Source of the DNA: Paludibacteraceae bacterium
Lineage (GTDB): Bacteria; Bacteroidota; Bacteroidia; Bacteroidales; Paludibacteraceae
Assembly (NCBI GenBank): GCA_017632345.1
Contig: JAGBRL010000070.1
Location: 17,036-81,035, forward strand
Direction of reading: 5' to 3'
Length of the DNA stretch: 64,000 nucleotides
A program made the translations under genes and the position numbers. Shown piece by piece: positions 41,829 through 54,300 of this stretch (position 1 is its first letter; the number at the start of each line of letters is the position of its first letter). The notes beneath the pieces were generated by a model that saw only the letters and a list, made by a program, of their open reading frames with translations, was not told the DNA's origin and did no database searches.

Positions 41829-43445
41829 ATGGCAAAAAGTGCATTGCAAATCGCAAGAGCTTCTTACCAGCCTAAATTGCCAAAGGCTCTTAAAGGCGGT
41901 ATCGCTCTTAAAGAAGGACAAGCTACACAGTCTGTAGCAGACCAGGACGAAATCAAGAAATTGTTCCCTAACACTTACGGAATGCCAGTTGTGACATTCG
42001 AAGCTGCTGCAGAAAAGGTTTCTCTTCCAGCTATGAATGTCGGCGTTATCCTTTCTGGCGGTCAGGCTCCGGGCGGACACAACGTAATCTCTGGTATATT
42101 CGACGGCTTGAAGTCTTTGAACAAAGACTGCAAACTTTACGGTTTCCTTGGCGGTCCAAGCGGTTTGGTTGACCACAAATATATCGAGTTGACAGCAGAC
42201 ATCATCGACGAGTACCGCAACACTGGCGGTTTCGACATCATCGGTTCTGGCCGTACTAAGTTGGAAGAAACTTCTCAGTTCGACAGCGGTATCGAAATCT
42301 GCAACAAGCTTGGAATCAAGGCTTTGGTTATCATCGGCGGTGACGACTCTAACACAAACGCTTGCGTTCTTGCTGAATACTACTTGCAGAAGAACACTGG
42401 CATTCAGGTTATCGGCTGTCCTAAGACTATCGACGGCGACTTGAAGAACGACATGATCGAAACTTCTTTCGGTTTCGACACTGCTTGCAAGGTATATTCT
42501 GAAGTTATCGGAAACATCATGCGCGACGCTAACTCTGCAAAGAAATACTGGCACTTCATCAAGCTTATGGGACGTTCGGCTTCTCACATCGCTTTGGAAT
42601 GCGGTTTGCAGACTCAGCCAAACATCTGTATCGTTTCTGAAGAGGTAGAAGCTAAGAAGATGACTTTGGGTCAGATTGTTGGCGACATCGCAGAAACTGT
42701 GGCTGCTCGCGCTGCAAAGGGCAACAACTTCGGTGTTGTTCTTATCCCTGAAGGCTTGATCGAGTTCATCCCTGAAATGAAGGTTCTTATCGCAGAATTG
42801 AACGACTTGCTTGCTCACGAATCTGACGTTAAGGCTGCTTTGGCTAAGCTTACTCCTGCAAGCGCGTCTGTTTACAACAGCCTTCCTGAAGGAATCGCTA
42901 AGCAGTTGACTTTGGACCGTGACCCTCACGGAAACGTTCAGGTCTCTTTGATTGAGACTGAAAAGTTGCTTATCGAAATGGTTGGCAAGAAGTTGGCTGA
43001 AATGAAGGCAGAAGGCAAGTTCTCTGGCAAATTCTCTGGACTTGGACACTTCTTCGGTTACGAAGGACGTTGCGCTGCTCCTTCAAACTTCGACGCAGAC
43101 TACTGCTACTCATTGGGCTTCAACGCTGCGCAGCTTATCGCAAGCGGCAAGACTGGTTACATGTCTTTGATCCGCAACACTACAGCTCCTGCAGAACAGT
43201 GGATCGCAGGCGGTGTTCCTGTAACTATGATGATGAACATGGAACGTCGTCACGGCGAAATGAAGCCAGTTATCCGCAAAGCGTTGGTAGAGCTTAACGG
43301 CGCTCCTTTCAAGAAGTTGGCAGACAACCGCGCAGACTGGGCTATCAACACAAGCTACGTTTACCCTGGCCCAATCCAGTACTTCGGCCCATCTGAAGTA
43401 TGCGACCAGCCTACTAAGACTTTGATGTTGGAACAGGCTAAATAA
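41829..43445 (+). CDS. pfp: Diphosphate-fructose-6-phosphate 1-phosphotransferase (PPi-PFK)
   Basis: 538 residues, the long form typical of PPi-dependent enzymes. Motifs: '[24 protein letters not shown]' near residue 71, '[16 protein letters not shown]' (170-185) where the Asp after GGD marks PPi rather than ATP use, '[11 protein letters not shown]' (198-208) with the Lys typical of PPi enzymes, and '[19 protein letters not shown]'. It catalyses reversible phosphorylation of fructose 6-phosphate by pyrophosphate, so it can serve glycolysis and gluconeogenesis and saves ATP in anaerobes. Codon choice is strongly biased, suggesting high expression. Own promoter and terminator. Confidence 0.95.
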   Translation: MAKSALQIARASYQPKLPKALKGGIALKEGQATQSVADQDEIKKLFPNTYGMPVVTFEAAAEKVSLPAMNVGVILSGGQAPGGHNVISGIFDGLKSLNKDCKLYGFLGGPSGLVDHKYIELTADIIDEYRNTGGFDIIGSGRTKLEETSQFDSGIEICNKLGIKALVIIGGDDSNTNACVLAEYYLQKNTGIQVIGCPKTIDGDLKNDMIETSFGFDTACKVYSEVIGNIMRDANSAKKYWHFIKLMGRSASHIALECGLQTQPNICIVSEEVEAKKMTLGQIVGDIAETVAARAAKGNNFGVVLIPEGLIEFIPEMKVLIAELNDLLAHESDVKAALAKLTPASASVYNSLPEGIAKQLTLDRDPHGNVQVSLIETEKLLIEMVGKKLAEMKAEGKFSGKFSGLGHFFGYEGRCAAPSNFDADYCYSLGFNAAQLIASGKTGYMSLIRNTTAPAEQWIAGGVPVTMMMNMERRHGEMKPVIRKALVELNGAPFKKLADNRADWAINTSYVYPGPIQYFGPSEVCDQPTKTLMLEQAK

Positions 43446-43466
43446 TAGCCAATACTCATAACTAAA

Positions 43467-43500
43467 AAAGAGAGGTGCACTACGCATCTCTCTTTCTTTA
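43467..43500. terminator. Terminator between pfp and truA
   Basis: A 12-bp stem with one G-U pair (43467-43478 with 43484-43495) and a 5-base loop; T-rich on both sides, so it can serve both converging genes. Confidence 0.85.
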
Positions 43501-43518
43501 TACCCAAACCTTAACAGT

Positions 43519-44247
43519 TCAATACTCTACATCAACAAGGAACAGACCCTGTGCCGGCGCTGATGTGCCAGCTTTGCAACGGTCTTTGCACTCTATAATC
43601 TCACGGAAACGCTCGACGGAAACCTTGCCTCTGCCGACCTCGATGAGCGTCCCCACAATCGCCCGCACCATATTTCGCAAAAAACGGTTCGCCTTTATCG
43701 TGAAAACCCAATAATCTCCCTCTCTGCTCCACTCCGCCTGCATCACGTCACAATCGTTGGTCTTCACATCAGTATGCAGTTTGCTGAAACTTGTAAAATC
43801 AGTAAACTCCAAGAGGATTTTCGCCGCCTCGTTCATCAGTTCAAAATCAAGAGGATAAGAGATATACGCCGCGCATTCCTTAGAAAATGGATTCTTGCAC
43901 GTTGTTACGTAATACTTATAAGTTCGGCTCTTTGCGTCAAACCGTGAGTGAGCGTCAGCCGCAACCTCCCTCAGGTCGCTCACGGCAATATCGTAAGGCA
44001 AAAGGCTGTTCAGCCTAGACACCACACTCGCGACGCCGCAAATCGGCTTAGACACGTCAAAATGAGCCACCATAGACTTTGCATGCACCCCCGTGTCCGT
44101 TCGTCCGGCACCAGTAAGCTGCACTGGCTCTCTAAGCACCAGAGACATTGCATTCTCCATTGTCTCCTGCACAGAAACTGCGTTCGGCTGAATCTGCCAG
44201 CCATGGTAATTTGTTCCGTTATAAGAAAAATATATAAAATAGCGCAT
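43519..44247 (-). CDS. truA: tRNA pseudouridine synthase A
   Basis: 242 residues from ATG 44247, which starts with the family's '[21 protein letters not shown]'. The catalytic Asp lies in '[19 protein letters not shown]'. Later motifs '[17 protein letters not shown]', '[10 protein letters not shown]' and '[22 protein letters not shown]' match TruA. It converts uridines 38-40 in the anticodon arm of many tRNAs to pseudouridine. The hydrophobic N-terminal extension possible from 44301 is not expected in TruA and is rejected. Confidence 0.94.
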   Translation of the reverse strand: MRYFIYFSYNGTNYHGWQIQPNAVSVQETMENAMSLVLREPVQLTGAGRTDTGVHAKSMVAHFDVSKPICGVASVVSRLNSLLPYDIAVSDLREVAADAHSRFDAKSRTYKYYVTTCKNPFSKECAAYISYPLDFELMNEAAKILLEFTDFTSFSKLHTDVKTNDCDVMQAEWSREGDYWVFTIKANRFLRNMVRAIVGTLIEVGRGKVSVERFREIIECKDRCKAGTSAPAQGLFLVDVEY

Positions 44248-44282
44248 CTTAAAAAAAGTGAAATAACGCAGCAAAAATAATA

Positions 44283-44330
44283 CAAAAAAGAGAAAAGACA
44301 AAAGGCAGACACCCGAGAGTATCTGCCTTT
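44283..44330 (-). terminator. Terminator of the giant adhesin/PorP operon
   Basis: On the minus strand a 9-bp stem (44330-44322 with 44309-44301) around a loop of about 12 bases, followed by a T-rich tail. It lies 22 bases past the PorP/SprF stop codon. Confidence 0.75.
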
Positions 44331-44352
44331 GTTCATAAGCCTCTAAGCCACA

Positions 44353-45360
44353 TTACCAGTAAATGATAGGGCAAGAGTATTTGTAATGTCTGTCAGGGAG
44401 CACATAGATGAACGACAATTCATGAGACCATGAGCCATTACCCTTTTTAGACGTGTACAAGTCGTAAATGTAATAGGCCTGAAAACCTTTGTAAGTTGCG
44501 CCCACCATGAACGAAACCGTATTAAGCCTTGAGTACACATCATTAAAGTCGTGCTTGTAAGAGATACCGAACAGCACAGGAGCCATCATTGCGCCAACAC
44601 CAGCATAAAGCTGTTTGTAGGCATACTTCACATTATTAGCAACGAAATCCTGCTGCTGATAAGACAACGACCCGAACACATAACTGCTAGACAAGCTACG
44701 GCGTCCCCACAAACCAGCGCGCGACTCAAGGTCGTGCAGATAATTTGCATGGAAAACATAACGACGACCAAGGTAGTTCGCGCTCTCTTCATTAAAGCCA
44801 TTGTTAGGCTCTGCAATGTGATAAATAGAAGCACCTACGGTCAACAAGTTTTCCACCACAAAAGCGGCTCCGACAGAGAAGTCAAGGAACGCCGTTTTGT
44901 AAGACTCTAACTGTTCCTGCGAAGTTGGCATAATCACGCCTTCCCTCATATACTGATCGTCAAAAATCAGATCATCATCAAGAACATTGTACATGAACGA
45001 GCCCTGAACCCCAAGACGGACATAATATCCGTCTTGAAGTCTAATATTGTGGCTATAAACCGCCGAGAACTCATTGTTCTTGATTACCCCGGCTTGATTG
45101 TCATGTACGTAAGAGACTCCGACCGACCCTATCTGGCGATAGAAATTCTGGTCATAAGTGAGCCTGATCGTATTGTACTTGTTCTTCAAAGTAGGCCATT
45201 GCATCCTGTAGTCCAAACCGAAACGCATTGCGTTAGCGTTACCGGCAAGCGACGGGTTCAGATTGTACGGCACAACATTATGATTAGTGAACGTATAGTC
45301 CTGGGCCATTGCTGTACCCGACAGCAATAAAGAGGCCAAAATAAATATAATCTTTTTCAT
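44353..45360 (-). CDS. PorP/SprF-family T9SS outer-membrane protein
   Basis: 335 residues. Signal peptide (KKIIFILASLLLSGTAMAQ), then 'DYTFTNHNVVPYNLNPSLAGNANAMRFGLDYRMQWPTLKNKYNTIRLTYDQNF', the characteristic start of the family (NPSLAG and 'YR.QWp'), and beta strands to the end. PorP/SprF proteins are barrels that bind type B sorting domains and let the T9SS export or anchor one particular cargo; in Flavobacterium, SprF is needed for the giant adhesin SprB. Here the gene starts seven bases after the giant adhesin gene, so it should be that protein's partner. Confidence 0.92.
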   Translation of the reverse strand: MKKIIFILASLLLSGTAMAQDYTFTNHNVVPYNLNPSLAGNANAMRFGLDYRMQWPTLKNKYNTIRLTYDQNFYRQIGSVGVSYVHDNQAGVIKNNEFSAVYSHNIRLQDGYYVRLGVQGSFMYNVLDDDLIFDDQYMREGVIMPTSQEQLESYKTAFLDFSVGAAFVVENLLTVGASIYHIAEPNNGFNEESANYLGRRYVFHANYLHDLESRAGLWGRRSLSSSYVFGSLSYQQQDFVANNVKYAYKQLYAGVGAMMAPVLFGISYKHDFNDVYSRLNTVSFMVGATYKGFQAYYIYDLYTSKKGNGSWSHELSFIYVLPDRHYKYSCPIIYW

Positions 45361-45367
45361 GTCCGTA

Positions 45368-48300
45368 TTATCTTACAATGGTTACCATTCCTTTTCTTTC
45401 TCCCTTTTTACTCAAAGTAGCTGAGTTATTGCCATACTTGACAGTCCAGCCATACACACCCGTAGGACAAGGTTCACCTTTATAGTTACCATCCCACTTA
45501 TCATCTATACTCTTACCTTCAAATATCACTTCACCCATACGGTTATAAATTATGAACGTGAACTCTTCGATAAAGTCACCTCCATGGAAATAGAACTCAT
45601 CATTTCTCTTGTCACCATTAGGAGTGAACGCTTCAGCAGCCCAGAAATCTCTCCATTTGTAAACCCATCCGGAACCGTCCTGGATACAGCCATGTTCGTC
45701 AACGCTTCTAACCTTAACCTCGAACGAATCTTTAAGAGGCAAGTCATACTTGTAAGTAACAACGTTTTTATCTGCACTACCTACAGTAATAGGTTCCAAA
45801 TCTTCGCCAGGAGTCCAAGTCCAAACCGCATTTTCATGATCTGGAACTTTTCCGCTGAAACGAACAGAAGGATTATCATTATCAATGCAGTTAGGATTGA
45901 TAACGAACTGCATAGGTTCAAGTTCACGCTGAGCGATAGTCTTTGTATCCGAAGCCTGACAACCCTTTTCATCAGTACCGACCACGGTAACAACAACATC
46001 TTCACCTTCGTTAAGAACAGCCCAGAAGTTCGTTTTGTCTGAGTTGTAGATGTCGATATCCGCAACAGCAGGAACACTGCTCCATTCGTAAGAAACTGCA
46101 CCTGTAGCGCTGAAATGAACGGTGTCTGGCTGACCAGGACAAACCATATTGTTATCTTTATTTGTTTCCATTTCTACCTTTGGAGGTTCTACAACAAGAA
46201 CTGTTCTCTTGACTGTAGAGTCGCAACCATGTTCATTAGTAGCGGTAACAGTGTAATAAGTTGACTTATTAGGAGCGACTTCTATCACCTTTTCTGTTTC
46301 GCCCGTGCTCCATTCAAACGTTACGCCAGCACCAGCCGTTGCGCGAAGTTCGCCAACAGAACCGCGACAAATGAATTCCGGCATATCAACTTCCAAGTTA
46401 GGAACTGCATTAACCATTATCGGAATTTCTCTTTCAGCTTTACAGTTAGACATATAGCCTTCAAGTATCAACTTAGTTTCAACATCCGGCTTGAATGTGT
46501 AACGAGCCTTGTCAGAAAGAAGATTTCCGTCAACATCTCTCCAATTGTACTTGCTTGCGCCATCAGCAAGAAGGCTTACTTCATCGCCAAGACACACAAC
46601 AGTATCGCCATGGAAGCTCAACTCTGGTATTTCAGTCACATTAACTGTAAACTCAGCCTTAGTCACGCAACCGTTAACATCGATACCCTCTGCAGTGAAC
46701 GTAGTCTTTTCGCTCACATGAGGCTTAATGTTTTCGCCCACGTTTCCGTTGCTCCAGTTGAATGCAGTGAAGCCTTCAGCATCCACAACATAAACTTCAG
46801 CCTGAGAACCAGCGCATACATTAGACGTACCAGCAAGATTCAAAGGAGTTCTCTGATTAACAACAACCGGAATCTCCATAGAAGTCACACAACCGTTTCC
46901 GTCTTTACCTGTCAACGTGTAAGTTGCAGACACAAGAGGTTTAGCCTCCATCTTATCACCCTTGTCGCCGTTGCTCCATGAGAATGTGCAACCTTCAGGA
47001 GCGCTATGTCCGAACAATATCAAAGAATCGCCAGAACAAATTTCGCTATCTCCGCTGTACGACAAAGAAGGAAGCATATTAACAGAAACCTCAATGTCAA
47101 AAGAGTCCACACAATTATTGTTAGAAGTACCGATTACACGGTAAATAGTATCCTGTTCAGGAGTATGTCTGTAACGGTTACCCGCAACCAAACTTCCGTC
47201 AGGCTGTTTCCAACCGTATGTAGCAGCACCAAACACGGTGATGTCAGCCTCTTCACCATCGCAAAGAATAAGTTTGCTACCCTCTGCAACACCAAGCACA
47301 GGAAGCGGCTTAACCTTAACCTTAACCACAGCTTCTGCATCACAACCAGTTTCCACAACCTTACCTTTGACAGTAAACGAAGTGTCTGACGTGATTATAG
47401 GTCTTACTGTAGTTTCAGAAGAGCTCAGTTCCACCCATTCGTAAGCCGCAGCACCAACAGCAGTAAGTTCAGCTTCAGAACCGAAACAGATGTTTCTTTC
47501 ACCTTCAACCTTGATTGTCGGCTTCGGATTAACTGTCACCGGAATTTCCAAAGTATTCTTACAGAAGATCTGATCTCCGTTATCGTCAAGAAGCACAACC
47601 GAACCAGACAAATAGATATTCTGGCTTGACAGCGGAGTCATGCTCATCATTTCGCCATTTTCCCCAGTCACTGTACCTGTGCTCCAAGTGAACTCAACCT
47701 TATCTTCTTCGTTCACATTAGTAGCCTTAGCAGTAAGTTCAAGCACTTCGCCCTGACATATTGGCTTCAAGCCTTCTGTATGAAGGATTGGAGGAGTCTG
47801 AACAGACAACGGCACGTGGATAGTGTCAGTACATCCGTTAAGAGTACCGGACATCACAAGCACCTCGTCAGTAGCAGCCTCGAACGAAATCTGGTCGCCC
47901 ACCTTAGCAGTGTCATTACCATAATAACCGTTTTCATCCATGAACCAAGCGTAAGTGTTAGCTCCCTGTCCATGCAAAGAGAACACGCCGCCCTTACAGA
48001 TTTCCTTAGTTCCGCGAACGTACAACTTAGGAAGAGCCTTAGGCTTAACAGTGAACGAAGCCTCAGCAGGACAGTTCAAGCTTGTGTAACCAGTTACCTT
48101 CAAAGTGTAATCTTCTTCAGTCATAGTCAAATCGCCAGAAGTTGCTTCTGTAGAGTGATTAGACCAAGCGAAGCTTTCAAAATTATCTTTAGTGTCATCA
48201 GTAACCTTCATCTGGAAATCTTCTCCCACACAAGCGAATGTAGGAGCGTCAATCTTGATTGTAGGAGTAGGCAACACTTTGACATTGATAGCCTGAGTTG

Positions 48301-51300
48301 TCTTACAACCATTAGCGCCAGTACCAGTTACAGTATAATGAGTGCTTCTAGTAGGCACCACAGTCAATCTGTCAGTAGTGCTTCCGCCTGTCCACTGATA
48401 AGTGTCAGCACCCTTCATTGTGATATCCAAAGTCTGCTTCTGACAAAGCAAGATAGAGTCTGCTGTTTCGTTCAGCTCATATTCACCTTCCCAGAACAAG
48501 ATTGGAGCCTCTTTCGCAGTGATGTCAACATCCAACGAAGAAACACAACCCTCTTTAGATTTACCCCACAACGTGTAAGTAGTGTTACCGTTCAGTTTAG
48601 TAGTTGCAAGATTACCCATAGCGATAGTATCCTTGCCGACAGACCACGCATAGTAGTCACCGCCACCAACACCAGTACCTGAACCTCTCAACGTTGCAGT
48701 GTTACCGTCGCAGAACTCAGTATCGCCGTTATAAGCAAGTACCGGAAGCTCTACCATTGTAACCTTGAACGAAACTTCGCTTTCACAACCGTTAGCATCC
48801 TTACCAACTACAGTGAACACAGAGTCTTTCGTGATAGTAGCTCTGATAGTGTCCTTACGCGAGCCTGTGCTCCACTTGTAAGATTCAGCACCAGTAACGT
48901 GCAATTCTGCAACCTCTCTGTAACAGATTCTGTCCTGATCTTTTTCGATGTCGATAGCAACTTCAGGCAGTGTGTTCATCTTGAACGTGAACTCTTCCTG
49001 AACAGAACAACCATTGTCACCTTCACCAGTAATGAAGTATGTCATAAGTCCATCAGCCTCTTCATCTACATAAGTCGCACCATTAGTACCCTTAGTTCCG
49101 TCAGGCATAGTGTAAGAGACTGCGTTACCGCCAACAACAAGTTTCACAGGCGAACCTTCGCAGTAAGCCAGTTCTCCATCTGGATGATTTGTCAAATAAA
49201 TCACAGGTGAAGGAATTGTCTTTACTGGAATTTCTAGTGTGCTAACACAACCTTCAGAAGAAGCCCCAGACACTTTATAAATAGTGTCACTGTCCGGCTT
49301 ATCTTTAATCCAGCCTCCGCTTATGACATTTCCTGCTTCATCTTTAATTGTAGAAGCTCCGCTTATACGAACATACAAATCATTCTTCATACAGATGTCA
49401 ACGATTTCCGGTGTTGCAGGATCGTTATCACTTCCCTGCGGATCAAACGTCAACACTGGCAAAGGATTCTTCGTCACTGAGAAGAATATAGTATCCACAC
49501 AACCGACAGTATCTTTCACCGACGCGAAGAAATCATCAACACCCGCTGTCTGAGCCAAAACATTCAGTTCTGTATCATAATCGATTGCAATTTTCGGATT
49601 TGCCTTATAGCCCCAATTATAGGTGTAATTACCTTCATCGTCCGCTGAATTAACGGCATAAGCCCTGATGTCAATTTCATCGTCAACACACACAACCTTA
49701 TCTCCGTCTACCGCAAATTTTGGTTTTGCAGTGTAAGTGATATCAGTGTATGTTTTAACAGTCTGGCAATTGTTCACAGTATCGATACCGACCAAGTCAA
49801 ACTTGTTATTTGGCGACGACAAAACTTCCACAATAAGATTCTTGCCTGTTTCCTGATCCTTCTCAATTTTGCGTCCTCTCCAATAGAATTCCACATTACT
49901 ATCGTTACAATGAGGTTCAAGCACAACTGGCGAACCTTCACAGACAGTCCTGTTGCCAACCAAATCGATGGATGGATTTGCCTTATGGCTAACAACGATA
50001 GTGCGCGAAGTTTCACAGCCTGGCATATAACCTTTAACGACGAACGTAGCCGCTGTTGTTATGACCGAATCCAGAGCAGAAACAGTAGTATCTACAGCAT
50101 CTCTATGATCCCATTTGTAAGTGTTGCTTCCGCTAACCACCAAATTCAGATCACCTCCGTTACAAACATCCAAATAAGCAATGCCATTTTCATTGAACTC
50201 AAGCTGCCCACTCTTAGGATTTCCAAAATCCACATTCATATTCACGTCAAGACTTGGCGAATTCAGCAATTTCACAAAATGCTCTACATCTTTCTTACAT
50301 CCATAGATGTTTGTCGCAGACAATTTGTAAGTCACATCTTGCGTAACAGAAACCTGCACTTCGTTGCCAGACCTGTTGAACGGATAACTAGAATTATCAG
50401 TCCAAATCAAAGATGTAATATCTTCATCTTCAGTCACAGCCTTCAAAGTCAGAACTCCGTCCATACAAGCTTTGTCACCTCCGTCTATCTGGACACTCGG
50501 AGTCTTTTTCACAGGGATTACAAATACAGAATCTGCTCTACACTCCACATCATCCATCTTCTTGTATCCAGTCAATTCTATTCTTATCGAACTCGCATTC
50601 GCTCCAATAGCAACTTCAGCCTTATTGTCTGCGTCCTGCTGTGCCAACGCACCTTTCCACATATAACGGTCTGCTCCGTACGCCGTAAACAACTCTTTTG
50701 TATCCTGACAAGGAGTCAAATTACCTCCTATAGACAAGTTTGGCTTCGGAAGCACGTCAATGTCAATAGTTGCATGAGCCTGGCATCCTTGATCCGAATA
50801 CCCTGTTGCGGAGAACCTTCTTGAATATTTCATGTCTCCTTCGGTGTACTTCATCGCTGTATCTTTTCCATTCCAAACAATAGAACTGATAGCATCACTA
50901 TTCACCGCATCGTGCATCAACACGACATCACTGCCCTCACAAAATACATTAGTTCCTGTTTCTGTTGTAAGCTTAAACTTAGGAGTAGGAACACTTGTTA
51001 CCACTACGTCCGTTTTTTTAGAGCAAGTGTACTCATCAACACCTATAACAAACACTTTGAGATTCGAGTTACCAATCGCAGGCTGATAATTGCTTCCTCC
51101 AGCCACGTTGTTCACAGGATTTCCAGCGGCATCCTCGTAACCCCACACATAAGAGACAGCTCCTGTTGCGGTCAAATTTGCATAAGTGTTTTCACAGACT
51201 GTAAAATCTCCGCCAATAGCAACATTTGGCTCTTCCCTCAAAGTAACAGTTACAGTTTTGCTTGCATCACAATGTTCCTTTGTCGGGTCTGTCGCCTTGA

Positions 51301-54300
51301 CTGTATACTGAGCTCCATCTACCATAGGAACTACAGAGAGGTCCGGACCAGAAGCTGCTGCTCCTACCCACTCGTAAACCAAACCTTCGGTCTGAGATGT
51401 AGCCTGCAGATTCATTGTTGAGCCACGACACACCATTGTGTTACCAACAACACTAATAGCAGGAGCGCTGACAATATATACCGGAATAGTAAGTTTCTTA
51501 GTACATACGCCATAAGTACCTTCTACAGTATATGAAGTGTTAGACACCGGCGACACCTGCATCTGCGAAGATGTGTTTGTCGGGTCATCTTCCCACTTGT
51601 AATCTGTAGCTCCCTCAACCTTAAGCGTTACTGCCGAACCTTCACAAACCTTAGTGTTGACATCATCAGCCAGTTTAATGTCAAAGCCGTCAGGGTCCTG
51701 AGCCGTAATCATAACAGAGTCCTTAACAAAACAGTTGTTTGTGTCTCGACCTGTCACGAAAATCTTAGTGTCACCCATAATCAGACTACTGATAGAGTCG
51801 CCCTTTTCTCCTGTGCTCCAGATGAAATCCACATAAGGCTGCTTGCCGTTCAAGCTCACACCCTCAGCCTTAATCTTTGCATTGTCTCCAGCACAAACCT
51901 TGTTTTCGCCAAGCATATTAATTCTTGACTTAGGCAAAATCTTCACAGTAGCGCTCGCAGATGCCGTACATGTCTTTTCTGTGGTTCTATCAACAACCTT
52001 AGTGCCATGCACTGTATAATCGAAGGACACAGCAGCTGACTGAGGCTTAACCTTAACATAGTTATCTGTCAAGCCGTTGACATCTGCACCGCTCCACAAA
52101 TACGTTTCCGCACCTGAAGCAATCATCATCACATCCACATCCGGACAAGATGTTTCTGGAGCAGACAAGCTTACGTTAGGCGCTGCATACACCATCAAAT
52201 TCACAATCGTATCCGCCTCACAGATCAGAACCTCGCCGCTCGTAAACTGATGCACACCATAACCCTTTATCGCATACTCATTAACAGTACCGGCTACGTG
52301 ATCCATACCAATATTTAGCTGACCTCCGTTTACTGCCTCTGCATTCAGGTCATCATACATAGTACCCTTATTCCACCTATAAGCATTTGCTCCACCCAAG
52401 TTCAATGTCACAGACTCATTAGAACAAACCGAATCCGAAGGCGTGAATGATGCTGAAATTTTAGGTTTGCCAACAACTGTGATGTTAATCTCTTTAGTTG
52501 ACTTGCACACCGTATTTCCATCATACACCATGATACCCTCCAAATAATATTTGCCTGACTTAGCCGGAGTTACAGAAACTTCCGACCTATCACTGAACGG
52601 AATATACTCTTCGTTCAGCCACTGCCATTCCACATCATTCTGCAAGTCCAACGAATAAACTACAGCAGTCAGTTCAACAGATGAACCTTCGCAAATACTG
52701 TTAGATCTATCCTTCAATGTTAGATCTTTAGGTTCCAAACCTATTGCAGGACTGTCATAAATTTTATAATCCTTACTCAAAGTTTGTATACAGCCATCCA
52801 AAGTTGCAGTAACTTCCAGTTTCACCTGATCTCCAATCAAAGTGTAATCCAACTGGGCCGAGTTCTTTTTGCTTAGAGGAGCAGTCCAACTAATCTCAGC
52901 CCCATCAGATGAAAAAGCCTTAAAGACAACATCGGTGCCTTCGCAAAGGCCAACCATACGCCCTGTCTTTGGATCGTACGGACCATCAACCGTCAATTCT
53001 ATCGGAGCCTTCACTCCAACTGTGAATTCCTTAGATGCGTAACATCCGTTACCTCCTTGAACCGTAACAGTGTAAGTTGTATCTGACGAGCCTCTTACAA
53101 AATTATGCGATACAAAAGTACTCTGATCAGACCTCAGACTACCTGCCATAGTCCACTCTACATTTTTCAATCCACTAGTATTTGTTGACTTGACACTAAG
53201 ATTAGCCGCTTCTCCTTCACAAACCAGCACTTTTCCATAAGACGGACCAAAAATATCTGAACCTGCTTTGTCAAAAACTGAAAACTCAGGAGTTGCATTT
53301 CTCTTTATCGTCTTTTCTGCAACTTTAGAAACACAACCAGTTGAGACCATCCTTGCCGTCAAAGTGACCAGCACGTCACTTTCTATTTGTCCTAAAGCAG
53401 CAGTCTGAGCCGTTCCGCCTCCTTCAATCACACCTTCCCTGTCAAACTTCCATTCATATGCGATGTCTGAATTTTGAGAATCAGAACAGTCTGCATCATG
53501 ACAAGCCTTAAGACTCACTTGTTCATATTCATCACAAACAGCCTCCTTGCTTGCCGAAACATAGACAACTGGCGATGGCGTAGTTTTAAACGTAACGGTA
53601 GCCTTTGTCGGACATCCGTTTCCGTTGTCATCCCTAACTTCCACAGTGAAAGGATACAAACCTGAGCTTCCTCCGCTCAACGTCTGAACATAAGTTGCCT
53701 CTTTTGAACTCTGAGACCAAGAATACGTGTAGTTGCCAACACCTCCTGAAGCCGTTGCAGTAAGTTCCACAGACTCATTTTCACAAGCATCAACTACTCT
53801 GCCCTGCAAATTACCGCCTCGCTCAGGCTCTGAAATAGACACCATCGGCGCAGTCTTGACTTTCGCCGTCACTTCTTCTACATTAGAGTAACAAGCTCCT
53901 GGTTCTCCTGCCAAAGCCGAAATTCCCTGGAACTTGAAAATTTTGTCAGAATACAAAACTTCTCTATATTCATTACCAGTTACTGGAAAATCTCCTTCCG
54001 GAGCAACAACAACATAATACTGCGCACCTGTAAGTTGTATAACAGTTTCTGAACCAGGACAAACATCCGCAGGTGCAACAGCCACCACTTCCGGACGCTT
54101 ATCCACATTTACAGTAAAGACAGCTTCTGAAGATGTACATCCGTTAACGTCAGTAACCTTGACTCCGTACCTTTCGCTATAATACGAATTGCCGTTAAAC
54201 TTAGGATCGTCATTGTCCGCAAGTTTCACGTTCATATAAGACTGAGAAACGTTTTGTTGCACACCATTCAAAGTCCACGTGAAACTTTCCGGCTCCACAC